Position numbers and translations under genes: made by a program. The notes under the pieces are model-generated. The model had not been told where the DNA came from. It did no database searches and saw only the letters and a program-made list of their open reading frames with translations. Positions 40,872 through 49,731 of a stretch of 64,000 bases of DNA are shown in pieces (within the stretch, counting starts at the first letter, position 1; every line of letters starts with the position of its first letter). The stretch is from Tessaracoccus caeni (GTDB taxonomy: Bacteria; Actinomycetota; Actinomycetes; Propionibacteriales; Propionibacteriaceae): NCBI RefSeq assembly GCF_029211185.1, contig NZ_JARGDO010000010.1, positions 62,001 through 126,000 of the forward strand. The letters are read 5' to 3'.

Positions 40872-42356
40872 TTAGAGCATTCGGGCGCGGGTGTCGAAGA
40901 GTTCCAGTTCGGCGGGGTGTAACTGCGCTTGCACGACGAAGCTGCGGTCTTTGATCTTCCAGAGGCCCTGCCCGATGCCGAGCCCAGGGAGAAGTGAGCG
41001 TTCGGTTCCGGTGAGTCCGAGGGTTTGTGCGGTGACGCCGAGCTGATCGCTCTCTTGCCGGTACACGATCCTCGTTTCGGCGTTCGCGAGCAGCGACGAT
41101 GCGAGGGCGCGCATTCTGGAGCCTTGGTCGCCGACGTTCTCCAAGTCGGTGAGCTTGTGGAAGATGAGCAGGTTGCTGATGCCGTAGTGGCGGGCGAGCC
41201 GCCATTGCGCATCCATGCGGGCAAGCAAGCTTGGGTAGGACATGAGGCGCCAGGCTTCGTCGTAGACGACGAAGCGCTGACCGCCGGACGGGTCTTGGAG
41301 CGCTGATTCCATCCACGCCGCAGAGCAGGTCATGAGCACGGCGAGCAGGGCGCTGTTCTCCGAGACGCGGGACAGGTCGAGGGAGAGCATCGGCAGCGTC
41401 GGGTCGAACTTCTCCGTCGACGGCCCATCGAACAAGCCGCTGAGATCCCCGGCGACCAGCCGTCGGAGCGCGTGCCCGAGCATCCGCCCGTCTTCTGCGA
41501 GCCGGCCGTCGGGATCGTCCGCCGATGAGGGCGAGAGGATGCGGTCGACGACCATCGGTAGGATCGGCACCTCCGCTGATCTGACGGCGTCTGCGAGAGC
41601 GATATCGATCGCGGTGTGCTCGACCGGAGAGAGCCGCCGGTCGAGCACGGTCTCCGCGAGGGCGCCGATGAGATCCCGGCGGCGGGCTGCGACCTGTGTA
41701 GCCCAGTCGGCGTCCGGGATGCCCGCGGCCCGGTATCCCTCATCGAGCGGGTTCAAACGGGTCGGGAGCGAGGGGCCGAGGACGATCGCGCGGCCCCCGA
41801 CGGCGCGGGCGACGGGGGTGTGCTCGCCTTTCGGGTCGCCGGGAACGTAGACGCGCCGCCCGAACGGGAGCGCCCTCGTGTAGAGCGCTTTCGCAAGCGA
41901 CGACTTCCCGCTTCCGACGATCCCGGCGAGGATCAGGTTCGGGGCGGTGATGACGCCTTGCCGGTACAGCTCCCACGGGTCGTACACGAAAGATCCGCCG
42001 GAGTAGAGGTCTTGTCCGATGAAGGTGCCGGCGGAGCCGAGCCCGCCTTCGGCGAGGAACGGGTAATGCCCCGACAGCGTGGCCGAGGTGTCCTGGTGGC
42101 GCGGGAGCCGGAACCGGCCCGGCGTGCACAACGCCGCCGGTCCCTCCTCTCCGGCACGAGGCAGGTAGCGAGTGGCACGGCGGGCTTCGCGTGCTGCTGC
42201 CGCCTCCGCCCGCAACTTCGCCACAGTTTCGGCGCGGGCTTCGGCGTGGATGCGGGCGGCGGCCTGGGCGCGGGCTTTCCGGTGCCGGCGGAGCTCTCCT
42301 TCGGGCCCGACGAGCACCGAGGTATGCAGACGTCCCGGATCGGTGTCGTCGCTCAT
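40872..42356 (-). CDS. VirB4-like conjugation ATPase, C-terminal half protein
   Basis: A 494-residue protein. An Ala/Arg/Glu-rich head (20-65), then the P-loop ATPase: Walker A GIVGSGKSS (145-153), Walker B RFVVYDEAW and a later Gln-rich switch. It corresponds to the C-terminal ATPase part of VirB4; the N-terminal part is the separate SCO6880-like protein at 43266. It powers the type IV secretion channel. A membrane, coupling or relaxase gene would be expected after it, but the cad operon follows instead. Confidence 0.88.
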   Translation of the reverse strand: MSDDTDPGRLHTSVLVGPEGELRRHRKARAQAAARIHAEARAETVAKLRAEAAAAREARRATRYLPRAGEEGPAALCTPGRFRLPRHQDTSATLSGHYPFLAEGGLGSAGTFIGQDLYSGGSFVYDPWELYRQGVITAPNLILAGIVGSGKSSLAKALYTRALPFGRRVYVPGDPKGEHTPVARAVGGRAIVLGPSLPTRLNPLDEGYRAAGIPDADWATQVAARRRDLIGALAETVLDRRLSPVEHTAIDIALADAVRSAEVPILPMVVDRILSPSSADDPDGRLAEDGRMLGHALRRLVAGDLSGLFDGPSTEKFDPTLPMLSLDLSRVSENSALLAVLMTCSAAWMESALQDPSGGQRFVVYDEAWRLMSYPSLLARMDAQWRLARHYGISNLLIFHKLTDLENVGDQGSRMRALASSLLANAETRIVYRQESDQLGVTAQTLGLTGTERSLLPGLGIGQGLWKIKDRSFVVQAQLHPAELELFDTRARML

Positions 42357-43204
42357 CGGCCGAGCCCCCGCCCCGTCTGCCTGCCGGGCTGCTCGCGGCG
42401 GATGGCCGGGGTGCCGAGGCGGTCTCGCCGCGACTGCTCCCGCGCGGCCTCGCGCGCGAGGATCGGCCCCGCCCGCACCCCAGACGGGGCGGCGATCGCA
42501 GACGACGGCGATTCGGTAGTGGTGGCGGCGTGGCGGGGGTCTTCGAGGCCGAGCAGCACCGGGGACGGGAGGACGTCCATGTGCCGGTAGAGGGCGAGGT
42601 GCCGGTGATCCTGGTTGTAGACCAGCGTGTAGGCGTCCAACTGGGCAGTGCAGTCGAGGAGGCCTTGCGGCGGCGTGTCGTAGACGTACCCGTTCTCGAG
42701 CGCGGCATCCACGGTCTCGTCACCGTAGTCGTAGCCCGCGAGTTCCTGGATCACGGCATCGGCGCCGCCCTGGTCGATGAGGTCGAGGAGCCGGTCGGCT
42801 TCGCCGCCTTGCAGGAAGACCACGTTGATCAGATGCCCGACTTCCGGCATTTCTGCGGCGGGGTGCCAGGCGATCCGGCCCGCCGCCGCGGATGCCGCAT
42901 CGAGGCGTCGTTCCGCCTCACCGATGAGCGCCGCCGCCTGCCGCAGCTCCCCGGCGGTCGTGAGTGCATCGCGGACGCCCGTGGCGCGGTCTCCGGCGTC
43001 GTCGGCGGCGCGGTCGCGCGAGCTCTCGTGGGCGGTGGCGATCTGGGTGAGGACTTGTTCGAGGGATCGGACGCTGCCGAGGAGATCGCCGAGCACCCCG
43101 TACATGTCCTCCGGCTGCTCGAAGGTGCGGCTGGCGTGCGCGAGCGCCCGCATCGCCTCATAGGCTTCCTCCGCGTCAGCGACGGGATCGGTGAAGGTCA
43201 GCAT
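42353..43204 (-). CDS. Conjugation-region helical protein, unknown
   Basis: A 283-residue protein; ATG at 43204 with TTGGAG upstream (a longer frame to 43399 lacks such a site). Mostly helical (YEAMRALAHASRTFEQPEDMYGVLGDLLGSVRSLEQVL), then a compact region with ALYRHMDVLPSP and a basic tail. ATGA overlap with the VirB4-like gene. Such proteins are usual between the two VirB4 halves in actinobacterial elements, role unknown. Confidence 0.7.
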   Translation of the reverse strand: MLTFTDPVADAEEAYEAMRALAHASRTFEQPEDMYGVLGDLLGSVRSLEQVLTQIATAHESSRDRAADDAGDRATGVRDALTTAGELRQAAALIGEAERRLDAASAAAGRIAWHPAAEMPEVGHLINVVFLQGGEADRLLDLIDQGGADAVIQELAGYDYGDETVDAALENGYVYDTPPQGLLDCTAQLDAYTLVYNQDHRHLALYRHMDVLPSPVLLGLEDPRHAATTTESPSSAIAAPSGVRAGPILAREAAREQSRRDRLGTPAIRREQPGRQTGRGLGR

Positions 43205-43265
43205 GTCCGATGCTCCAATCGTGAAGATGATTCGTATGCCAGGTGCGCGAAGGTTCGCCGCTGGT

Positions 43266-44729
43266 TCAGATGGGGCGGCAGAGCGGGAGCGCGGCCGCGG
43301 TGAAGGCCTGCGCCTGCTGGCCGACCAGGCGGCGGGTTTCGCAGGACGCCTGGATCGCGGCCTGCTCGATCTGCGATACCGCGGCATCCAGTTCCCCATT
43401 GGTGGGTGCGGAGACGGAGACGAGGCCGACGACGCGGAGCACCCCGTGCCCCGCGGTCAGCTCAGATTCTTGTTGCAGCACGTCGCCGTATTCGGCGGTG
43501 GCCTGGGTGTCTTCGACCTGGCCGATCTTCCGGCGCTGGGCGGCGTCGGCGACCATCTCGGTCTTCTTCCGCCGCAAATCCCTGGCGGCCTGATCCGCCC
43601 GCACCGGCAGATAGTGCAGCGACAAGGAGCGCAGCACCCCGCCGGTCAGCACGAGCGGGGCGAGGAACCCGGGGAAGGTCTGCGCCCTCGGCCATTCGCT
43701 GATCCACAGCACCGCGTGGTGCGCGCTGTCGGAGCGCAGCCGGTCCCAGGCCTCGTTCACCGCAACCGGGCCCGCGGTCGCGAGCTCCCGGCCGAGCGCG
43801 CCGTGACGTTCCAAGGCGGGGCCGGCGGCGGGGTCATAGGCGGTGCGGAGGATCAGGGCGACATCACCCGGGGTGAGCCATCCCGTCATCTGCAGCTCGG
43901 CGGAGCGCAGCGCGGTCTGGAACGACTGCATCTCCTGCCCGAGCACCACCGCCGCTCCCTTCATGCCGCCGCCCGCGGAACGGATCTGCCGGGTAGCGGC
44001 TCGCATGTCAAGGGAGAGCGACACGGTGGTGGCGTGGCGTTCCCCGGCGGGGCCCGCCCGTTCGATGAGCTCCCGGTAGGTGTTCGCCGCCCAGGAGCCG
44101 TCGTCGTGGCCGTGTTCGCGCCACCACTCGGTCAGCCCCGACCCGGAATCGGGCAGGGTGCGCTCTTGCACCTGGATGCGGGCGATCCTCCCGGACCGGC
44201 ACGCGGCCGCAAGGACGCGACCCCAGCCGGTGACACGGCGCTGCTGCTCGCCGGGGTCGAGAAGCACGAACGCGGGATGCGCCACCCCGCACACGACGGT
44301 GAGGGTCTGGGCGTGCGGGTCGTGGATCATCGCCGCCCCCGTCTCGGGGTCCACCCATTCCCGGAGCGCGGCGAGGTCGCCGGGGAGCGCGAGCGTGCCC
44401 GCCGGGCGCGGCTTCACCACCCTGCGCCGATACTGGGTTTGCTTCGCGCGGGTGCGGAGGAGCCAGCGGGTGACGATCGGCGCCCACTCGATCAGCTTCC
44501 GCCCGCCGACGGGCACCCACGCGATCACCACCAGGGATGCCCACGCCGGCGACGACCAGGCAAGGCCCTGTCCGCCGCCCGTGTAGAGGCCGGTGACGAT
44601 GATGCCGAGCGCGGTCGCGAGGACGAGAAGCTGTGGCAGGGAGAGGCCGAGGAGCAGGCCGCGCTTGGTGAGGCGAGAGAACTGCACCGGACGCAGCTCG
44701 AGCGACGCTTCGGAGGTGTTCGCGCTCAT
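43266..44729 (-). CDS. SCO6880-like protein (VirB3 plus VirB4 N-terminal part)
   Basis: A 487-residue protein. The N-terminal part has two helices (about 25-65, GLLLGLSLPQLLVLATALGI) like VirB3/PrgI, followed by a soluble domain (about 90-470) without a P-loop that matches the N-terminal domain of VirB4. It is known from Streptomyces SCO6880 and many actinobacterial elements. It should assemble with the ATPase half at 40872. Confidence 0.88.
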   Translation of the reverse strand: MSANTSEASLELRPVQFSRLTKRGLLLGLSLPQLLVLATALGIIVTGLYTGGGQGLAWSSPAWASLVVIAWVPVGGRKLIEWAPIVTRWLLRTRAKQTQYRRRVVKPRPAGTLALPGDLAALREWVDPETGAAMIHDPHAQTLTVVCGVAHPAFVLLDPGEQQRRVTGWGRVLAAACRSGRIARIQVQERTLPDSGSGLTEWWREHGHDDGSWAANTYRELIERAGPAGERHATTVSLSLDMRAATRQIRSAGGGMKGAAVVLGQEMQSFQTALRSAELQMTGWLTPGDVALILRTAYDPAAGPALERHGALGRELATAGPVAVNEAWDRLRSDSAHHAVLWISEWPRAQTFPGFLAPLVLTGGVLRSLSLHYLPVRADQAARDLRRKKTEMVADAAQRRKIGQVEDTQATAEYGDVLQQESELTAGHGVLRVVGLVSVSAPTNGELDAAVSQIEQAAIQASCETRRLVGQQAQAFTAAALPLCRPI

Positions 44730-44732
44730 GGG

Positions 44733-46055
44733 TTACTGCTTCCCGGTCGGGGCGGGCGGATCGGTCCTTGGCGGCGAGGGCGGCGGGAGCACCGCGGGCG
44801 GCTGCTGCACCGGCGGCCCAGGCGGCGGAGCCGCCGGCTCGGACGCACTACCCGCGTGCCCGTCCGCTGCGTCACCGATGGCCTCGCCGATCTTCGGGCC
44901 CGCGGTCGCGGTCTCTTTCACGACGACTCCTGCGGCGACGGCCGCCGCGACCGGCGGCGCAGCAGCCGCAGCCGGGGCGGCCGGTGCGGCCGTGCCTCCG
45001 GTGGCAGCCGGGGCTGCGGTGCCGGCCGCGGCAGGCGCCGCCGCTGGTGCTGGGGTGGGTGTGGGCTTCGGCGTTCCGGCGCCCTTGCCGGTGTCTGCGC
45101 CGTTGAGCACTTGCTTCGGGGCGGGGCCGTTCGGCTTCGACGGGAGCGGGACGGGCCGGTTGAGGGCGTTCTTCGCCTCCTGCTCCATCGAGGACGCCTG
45201 ATACATGTCGAAGCCCACGAAGCTCAGGAACTTGTACGCCAGGTACGGGGCGAACGCGGCGACGAACAGCAGCACGATCCCGGCGATGGGTTCGGACAGG
45301 GATTTCAGGTCGAGGCTGATGGGTGCGGCGACCTGGGTGGTGGCGATGAGGAAGATCACCACGATCACGAGCTTCGACGCGATCAGCGCGACCACGAACG
45401 TCGCCCACTTCCCGAACCAGCCGCGGGACGCTTCCCAGGTGAGGCCGGCGAGCGCGACCGGGCCGAACACGATCGCGACCAGCAGCAAGGCCTTCCGGAT
45501 GAGGAGGCTGAACCAGAGGATGAAGATCGCGGCGATCATGAGGCCCGCGAGAAAGATCGTCAGCAGCGCCCCCGCACCCCCAGCAACCGAGGTGATGGTG
45601 ACCGCGGTGATGAGGAGCGCGAGCCGGTCGTCCATGCTCTCGATCGTCTGCCCGGTGGCCTGGATGATGCCGACGCAGAGCTGATCGGTGATTTCGAGCA
45701 GCAGGGCGGTGCAGGTGATGAGCACGAACGAGCCGAGCACCGATTTCGCGACCCCGAGCGCGGCGCGGGTGAGTGCGGACGGGTCGCGGCGGGCGAGGCC
45801 GGTGATGAGCTGGAAGCAGAAGAACAGGAGCGTCACGAACACGGCGATGCCGAACAGGATGTTGTAGACCTTCACGTATCCGTCGCTGGTGACGTCGACC
45901 GAGGTGGTGGTGGAGAACACGTCCCACATGCCCTGGAACAGGGTGGACACGGCGAGCCCCATCGCGGAGGCGATCCACCCGAAGAAGAGGCCGGCGGGGC
46001 CCTCGCCGATCGCGGTGCAGACGGTGGAGACGCCGGGGATGTCGCAGATACTCAC
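44733..46055 (-). CDS. TrbL/VirB6-type channel protein
   Basis: A 440-residue protein; GTG at 46055 chosen because the longer frame reads through the next gene. Seven or more helices (about 30-320), typical VirB6/TrbL motifs (ALLLVAIVFGPVALAGL), then a 120-residue Pro/Ala/Gly-rich tail (PTPTPAPAAAPAAAG and similar) on the outside or inside. It forms the inner-membrane part of the transfer channel. The repetitive tail may vary between strains. Confidence 0.85.
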   Translation of the reverse strand: MSICDIPGVSTVCTAIGEGPAGLFFGWIASAMGLAVSTLFQGMWDVFSTTTSVDVTSDGYVKVYNILFGIAVFVTLLFFCFQLITGLARRDPSALTRAALGVAKSVLGSFVLITCTALLLEITDQLCVGIIQATGQTIESMDDRLALLITAVTITSVAGGAGALLTIFLAGLMIAAIFILWFSLLIRKALLLVAIVFGPVALAGLTWEASRGWFGKWATFVVALIASKLVIVVIFLIATTQVAAPISLDLKSLSEPIAGIVLLFVAAFAPYLAYKFLSFVGFDMYQASSMEQEAKNALNRPVPLPSKPNGPAPKQVLNGADTGKGAGTPKPTPTPAPAAAPAAAGTAAPAATGGTAAPAAPAAAAAPPVAAAVAAGVVVKETATAGPKIGEAIGDAADGHAGSASEPAAPPPGPPVQQPPAVLPPPSPPRTDPPAPTGKQ

Positions 46056-46072
46056 CCTGAACCACCACCCGG

Positions 46073-46345
46073 CTAGTTGACGGCCTGGCCGACGGTCCAG
46101 AAGAAGTTGATGAGCGTGACGGCCGCACCAGCGAGCACCGCCGCACCGCACGACACGAGCACGCCCGTCTTTCCCCTCGACGCGAGGTGCGGGTTGCTGC
46201 TATTCGCGCCGAAGCCCCAGACGATCGCGGACACGATGAGCGCCAGCACGCTGAGGATGAGGCCGACGGTCATCACCGCGCCGACGATGTCGCGCAGTTG
46301 CGCGATCCCCGGAAGCCCGTTGCTGTTCGGGTCGATATCGATCAT
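46073..46345 (-). CDS. DUF6112 small membrane protein, copy 1 (pilin-like)
   Basis: A 90-residue protein; ATG at 46345. Two helices (about 18-45 and 63-85) with LPGIAQLRDIVGAVMTVGLI and VTLINFFWTVGQAVN. The layout is that of VirB2/TrbC-like pilin relatives. Paired with the next copy. Confidence 0.8.
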   Translation of the reverse strand: MIDIDPNSNGLPGIAQLRDIVGAVMTVGLILSVLALIVSAIVWGFGANSSNPHLASRGKTGVLVSCGAAVLAGAAVTLINFFWTVGQAVN

Positions 46346-46428
46346 GGTTGGGCACTCCTGCCGGTCGGTGAAGCGGACGCGATCCGTCCGACAAGCAGGT
46401 GCACTCAGCAGGCCCGGTGGCCGAACCC

Positions 46429-46695
46429 TTAGATGCGGTCGCCGATGGTGAGGAGAAAGTTCGCCCAGGCGATGCCGGCGCCGGCGAGGGCTGCGGTGCC
46501 GAGGGCGACGAACACGCCGATGCGGGCTTTCTGCGCCGTGTAGGGGTTGCCGGTGTGGGCGGCGATGGCCCAGATGGTTGCGGAGACGAGGAGGGTGAGC
46601 ACGGCGCCGATGAGGACGTAGGTGAGGAGCGCGCCGATCACCGACGCGAACTCCCCGGATGCGCCGACGGCGCCGAAGTCGGGAAACACGTTCAC
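46429..46695 (-). CDS. DUF6112 small membrane protein, copy 2 (pilin-like)
   Basis: An 88-residue protein; the GTG at 46695 overlaps the stop of the upstream hydrolase gene (GTGA). Same two-helix plan as the preceding family copy (GEFASVIGALLTYVLIGAVL and GIAWANFLLTIGDRI). The two proteins differ clearly, so they may be separate subunits. Confidence 0.8.
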   Translation of the reverse strand: MNVFPDFGAVGASGEFASVIGALLTYVLIGAVLTLLVSATIWAIAAHTGNPYTAQKARIGVFVALGTAALAGAGIAWANFLLTIGDRI

Positions 46696-47861
46696 CGGGC
46701 ACCTCCAAGGTTCGCGCGACACCCGGGCGCGCCCGTCGTGCCGTCACTCGGGACTGCGCCGTGCTGCGCCAGCCACTCGACTGCGTTCACCGGGGGCTGG
46801 CCCTGCCCGCCGGGCCGGATCTCGACGTGCAGGTGCGGGCCGGTGGAGCGGCCGGAGGAGCCGACATCGCCGATGTGCTGCCCGGCCGCGACGGTCTCCC
46901 CGCTGGTGACGTAGATGCCGTCCTGCCACATGTGCGCGTAATAGGACGCGACCCGGGCGCCTTGGACGGTGTGTTCGATGACGATGAGGCCGCCCCATCC
47001 GGAGCTGAACTCCGCGACGGTCACGCGGCCGTCGGCGACCGCGTAGATCGGGGTGCCGTCGGCGGCGGCGAGGTCGGAGCCGGAGTGAAACTGCCGCTCG
47101 CCGGTGAAGGGGTCGGTGCGCCAGCCGAAGCTATCCGTGTTCGTGTACGAGCCCTCGGGAAGCGGGAACACGACGCGGCTGGTCTCCGGCACCGCCCCGC
47201 CACGGTTCCCGCCGCCGCTGGGGGCGGGCTTGGTGAGGGCGGTGAGGATCGCTTCGGCGACGGGCTGCCAGTTCCGGTACCGATCCGGGAACGCCGACAC
47301 TTCGACGGCTTGCGCGGCGGAGCCTGGGTCCATCTGCTGCCAGCCGGGAATGTCGAGCAGGCCCCGCGGCGAGGGGAAGTTCGGGCCCTGCTCACCACCG
47401 TAGAACGCCTTCGCCTGATAGGTCGGGTTCATAAGCTCAGCGACCGTACCCCAGCCCGCGGCCGGCCGCATCTGGAACAACCCCAGGCTGTCGTGATCGG
47501 AGGCGTCGCCGTCGTTCGGGTAGTTCCCGGATTCGGGGTAGGCGCCGGTGTTGGCGAGCATCCGCAGCCGGGACTCGGTGAGCGCCGCCATGAGCGCGAT
47601 GCGCACACCCGCCTGGCCGACGCCGGGGATGCTCGCCCCGGTGGTGATGATCGTCGCCGCGTGGGTGAGCTGCCGCTTCTCGAGCGTAACCGAGGTGCCA
47701 TCGGCAGTGGTCGCGGCGAGCTTGTCCGGGATCGGGCCGACCGTCAGGGAATCCGTGAGGCAGAACCCTAACGGGCCCATGAACGCTCCCATGCCGACCA
47801 GCGCGGTCGACGGTCCGACGCAGAACAGCACCAAGAACAGGACGAGCAGCTTCTTCACCAT
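46692..47861 (-). CDS. Lysozyme-like/M23 cell-wall hydrolase of the transfer system
   Basis: A 389-residue protein; ATG at 47861 (GTG at 47864 alternative). Signal or membrane helix (KKLLVLFLVLFCVG), a lysozyme-like domain (about 65-170, ALTESRLRML, DSLGLFQMRP) and a C-terminal M23 domain (FHSGSDLAAADGTPI; GPHLHVEI). It is the VirB1-like enzyme that opens peptidoglycan for the conjugation channel. Two different wall-cutting domains are in one chain. Confidence 0.9.
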   Translation of the reverse strand: MVKKLLVLFLVLFCVGPSTALVGMGAFMGPLGFCLTDSLTVGPIPDKLAATTADGTSVTLEKRQLTHAATIITTGASIPGVGQAGVRIALMAALTESRLRMLANTGAYPESGNYPNDGDASDHDSLGLFQMRPAAGWGTVAELMNPTYQAKAFYGGEQGPNFPSPRGLLDIPGWQQMDPGSAAQAVEVSAFPDRYRNWQPVAEAILTALTKPAPSGGGNRGGAVPETSRVVFPLPEGSYTNTDSFGWRTDPFTGERQFHSGSDLAAADGTPIYAVADGRVTVAEFSSGWGGLIVIEHTVQGARVASYYAHMWQDGIYVTSGETVAAGQHIGDVGSSGRSTGPHLHVEIRPGGQGQPPVNAVEWLAQHGAVPSDGTTGAPGCRANLGGAR

Positions 47862-47877
47862 CACCGAGCCGTCCTCG

Positions 47878-48540
47878 CTATCGGAGCGGGGTGTCGAGAG
47901 CGGAGAGCCGCAGCAGCCGGCAGTCCTCGTCGTCCGGGCAGGCGGCGAAGATCGTGAACGACACCGGGCGCGCATCGGTAACGCCCTGCCCTTCCCAGAC
48001 GCCGGTCCGGTGCCGGGTGCCGGTGACTGTGTACGCGGTCGCACCCGGCAGGAGCGTGCCGGGGCGGGCGTCGGCGGCGATGCCCGCCCAGCTCTCGGGA
48101 AAGGTGATCGTGTCGATGGTGAGCCATTGCCGGGTCGAGTAGTTCCGCAGTTCGGCCCAGGCGGCATCGTCTGGGAGGTAGGCGCGGAGGTCTGCGGCGA
48201 GGCCTGGTGCTTCGTCCGGGTCCGCGACATCGATGATCGCCTGCATGTACTCGTGCGGGCTGTAGCCGAGGCCGGTATCCCACGCGAACAGCCCCTCGGC
48301 TACGTCCCGCGCAAACCGTTCCGCGTCTGAGACGGCCGAGAGCTCGCGCGGCGAGAGATCCCGGTCAGCACCAGGCGTCTCGGACGCCGAGACGCGGGGG
48401 CCGGGTGATGATTCGGGGGCGGGGCCGCGCAGCAGGCCATAGATGCCGGCGCCGACGAGCAGGGCGAGGACGATGCCGCCGCCGATGAGGGCGATGCGCA
48501 GGCGCCGCGACGCCTGCTCCGGCTCGGTGGTCTGACGCAT
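47878..48540 (-). CDS. VirB8/TcpC-like single-pass protein
   Basis: A 220-residue protein; ATG at 48540. Short inner part, one helix (about 14-36, LRIALIGGGIVLALLVGAGIYGLL), a Pro/Ser linker and an outer domain (about 70-215) of NTF2-like size. By position and plan it is a VirB8-like assembly factor; sequence alone gives weak support. Confidence 0.65.
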   Translation of the reverse strand: MRQTTEPEQASRRLRIALIGGGIVLALLVGAGIYGLLRGPAPESSPGPRVSASETPGADRDLSPRELSAVSDAERFARDVAEGLFAWDTGLGYSPHEYMQAIIDVADPDEAPGLAADLRAYLPDDAAWAELRNYSTRQWLTIDTITFPESWAGIAADARPGTLLPGATAYTVTGTRHRTGVWEGQGVTDARPVSFTIFAACPDDEDCRLLRLSALDTPLR

Positions 48541-48627
48541 ACGGGCTTCCTTCCGGCGAACGGGCGAGTTCGGTACCCGGAAGGTGCACACGCACAGCCG
48601 GCGGCTCGTAGCCGCCGGCAGGCAGGT

Positions 48628-49731
48628 TTAGACGGCCTGCACCTCCGTGCTGCCCGCCGCAGCGTTTTCGCGGGCGGCGCGGATGAGGGCGAAGAACGCG
48701 ATGGTCTCGGCGAGCACGGCTTCGGCGCGCTCCCACTCCGCCCCGGTCAGTTCCGCGGCGAGGGTGCCCGGGTCGTATTTCTGGGTCCAGCCGTCCATGT
48801 CGGCCCAGAGCGCGACGAACGCGCGCGGCGGCAGCACCACGAGCGTCAGCTTCGGACGCTCCACCGGCCGTACCGGCTTCTTGCCCTTCTTGCGACCCGT
48901 GGAGGTGATGCGGGCGATCGCCGCAGCGGCGAGCTGCGCGAGCTCCGCCGTCCGTGCCTCCCTGGCGGCTGCGGCACGCACTTGCTCGGCAGAGGCGGCG
49001 GCCTGCATGCGCACGGGGTCCGGCTGGGCGGGGTTGACGGCGATCCGGTCGAGCTCGTGCAGGGAGAGGGCGGTGTTCATGCGCAGGTGCGCGCCGTGCA
49101 CTTTCCCGCCGGCCTCGATCCGCGCCAGCTCCTCGACGGCCTGGGCGCGGATGTGCTCGGGTCGGGTGTCGTCGTTTGCGAGATCCTTCAATCTGCCGAT
49201 TTGTTCGAGCATCGTCTGCGATCCGTGCCCGGTGACCATGCGGGCGGCCTGCACCCGGGCTTCCCCGGCGGAGCGCGGTGCCGTCGATTCGACGGCACCG
49301 TGGACTTCCGCAGAATCCTGCGGATTCTCGCCGTCGGCTCCGAACCGTGTTGCGGCCTGCCGGCGGGCGGCGTCTTCGGCGAGCACGACCTTCAGCTCCC
49401 GGTAGAGGGATTCGGCTTCGATCAGGGAGAGGGGTTTGTGCAGCGAGTTGTCGTTCTGTTCCGCGAGGAGCTGGGAGAGGCGGCCGGAGAGGTTCGACCG
49501 CACCCACACGTTCGTGGAGCGCTGCCCGAGCAGGCGCAGCGCTTCGAGGCGGCGGCGCCCGCAGACGAGCACCCCGTCCGGGGTGACGGTGATCGGCTGC
49601 AACAGGCCCTCTGCACGGATGGACTCGGCGAGCGCCGGAATGTCGCCGAGGTCGGTGCGGTGGCGCTTCCCGACGGTGATGGAGTCGAGGGAGCGTTCCA
49701 GCTCGATATGCCCCGGGCTACTGGCAGCCAT
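48628..49731 (-). CDS. ParB-family partition or regulator protein
   Basis: A 367-residue protein; ATG at 49731 after GGAGGTGG. ParB N-domain (about 10-60, IPALAESIRAEGLLQPITV; VCGRRRLEALRLLG) and an HTH region, then a long helical tail with a basic patch (STGRKKGKKPVRPVERPK). No ParA gene is visible nearby. It may act in stable maintenance or regulation of the element. Confidence 0.85.
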   Translation of the reverse strand: MAASSPGHIELERSLDSITVGKRHRTDLGDIPALAESIRAEGLLQPITVTPDGVLVCGRRRLEALRLLGQRSTNVWVRSNLSGRLSQLLAEQNDNSLHKPLSLIEAESLYRELKVVLAEDAARRQAATRFGADGENPQDSAEVHGAVESTAPRSAGEARVQAARMVTGHGSQTMLEQIGRLKDLANDDTRPEHIRAQAVEELARIEAGGKVHGAHLRMNTALSLHELDRIAVNPAQPDPVRMQAAASAEQVRAAAAREARTAELAQLAAAAIARITSTGRKKGKKPVRPVERPKLTLVVLPPRAFVALWADMDGWTQKYDPGTLAAELTGAEWERAEAVLAETIAFFALIRAARENAAAGSTEVQAV

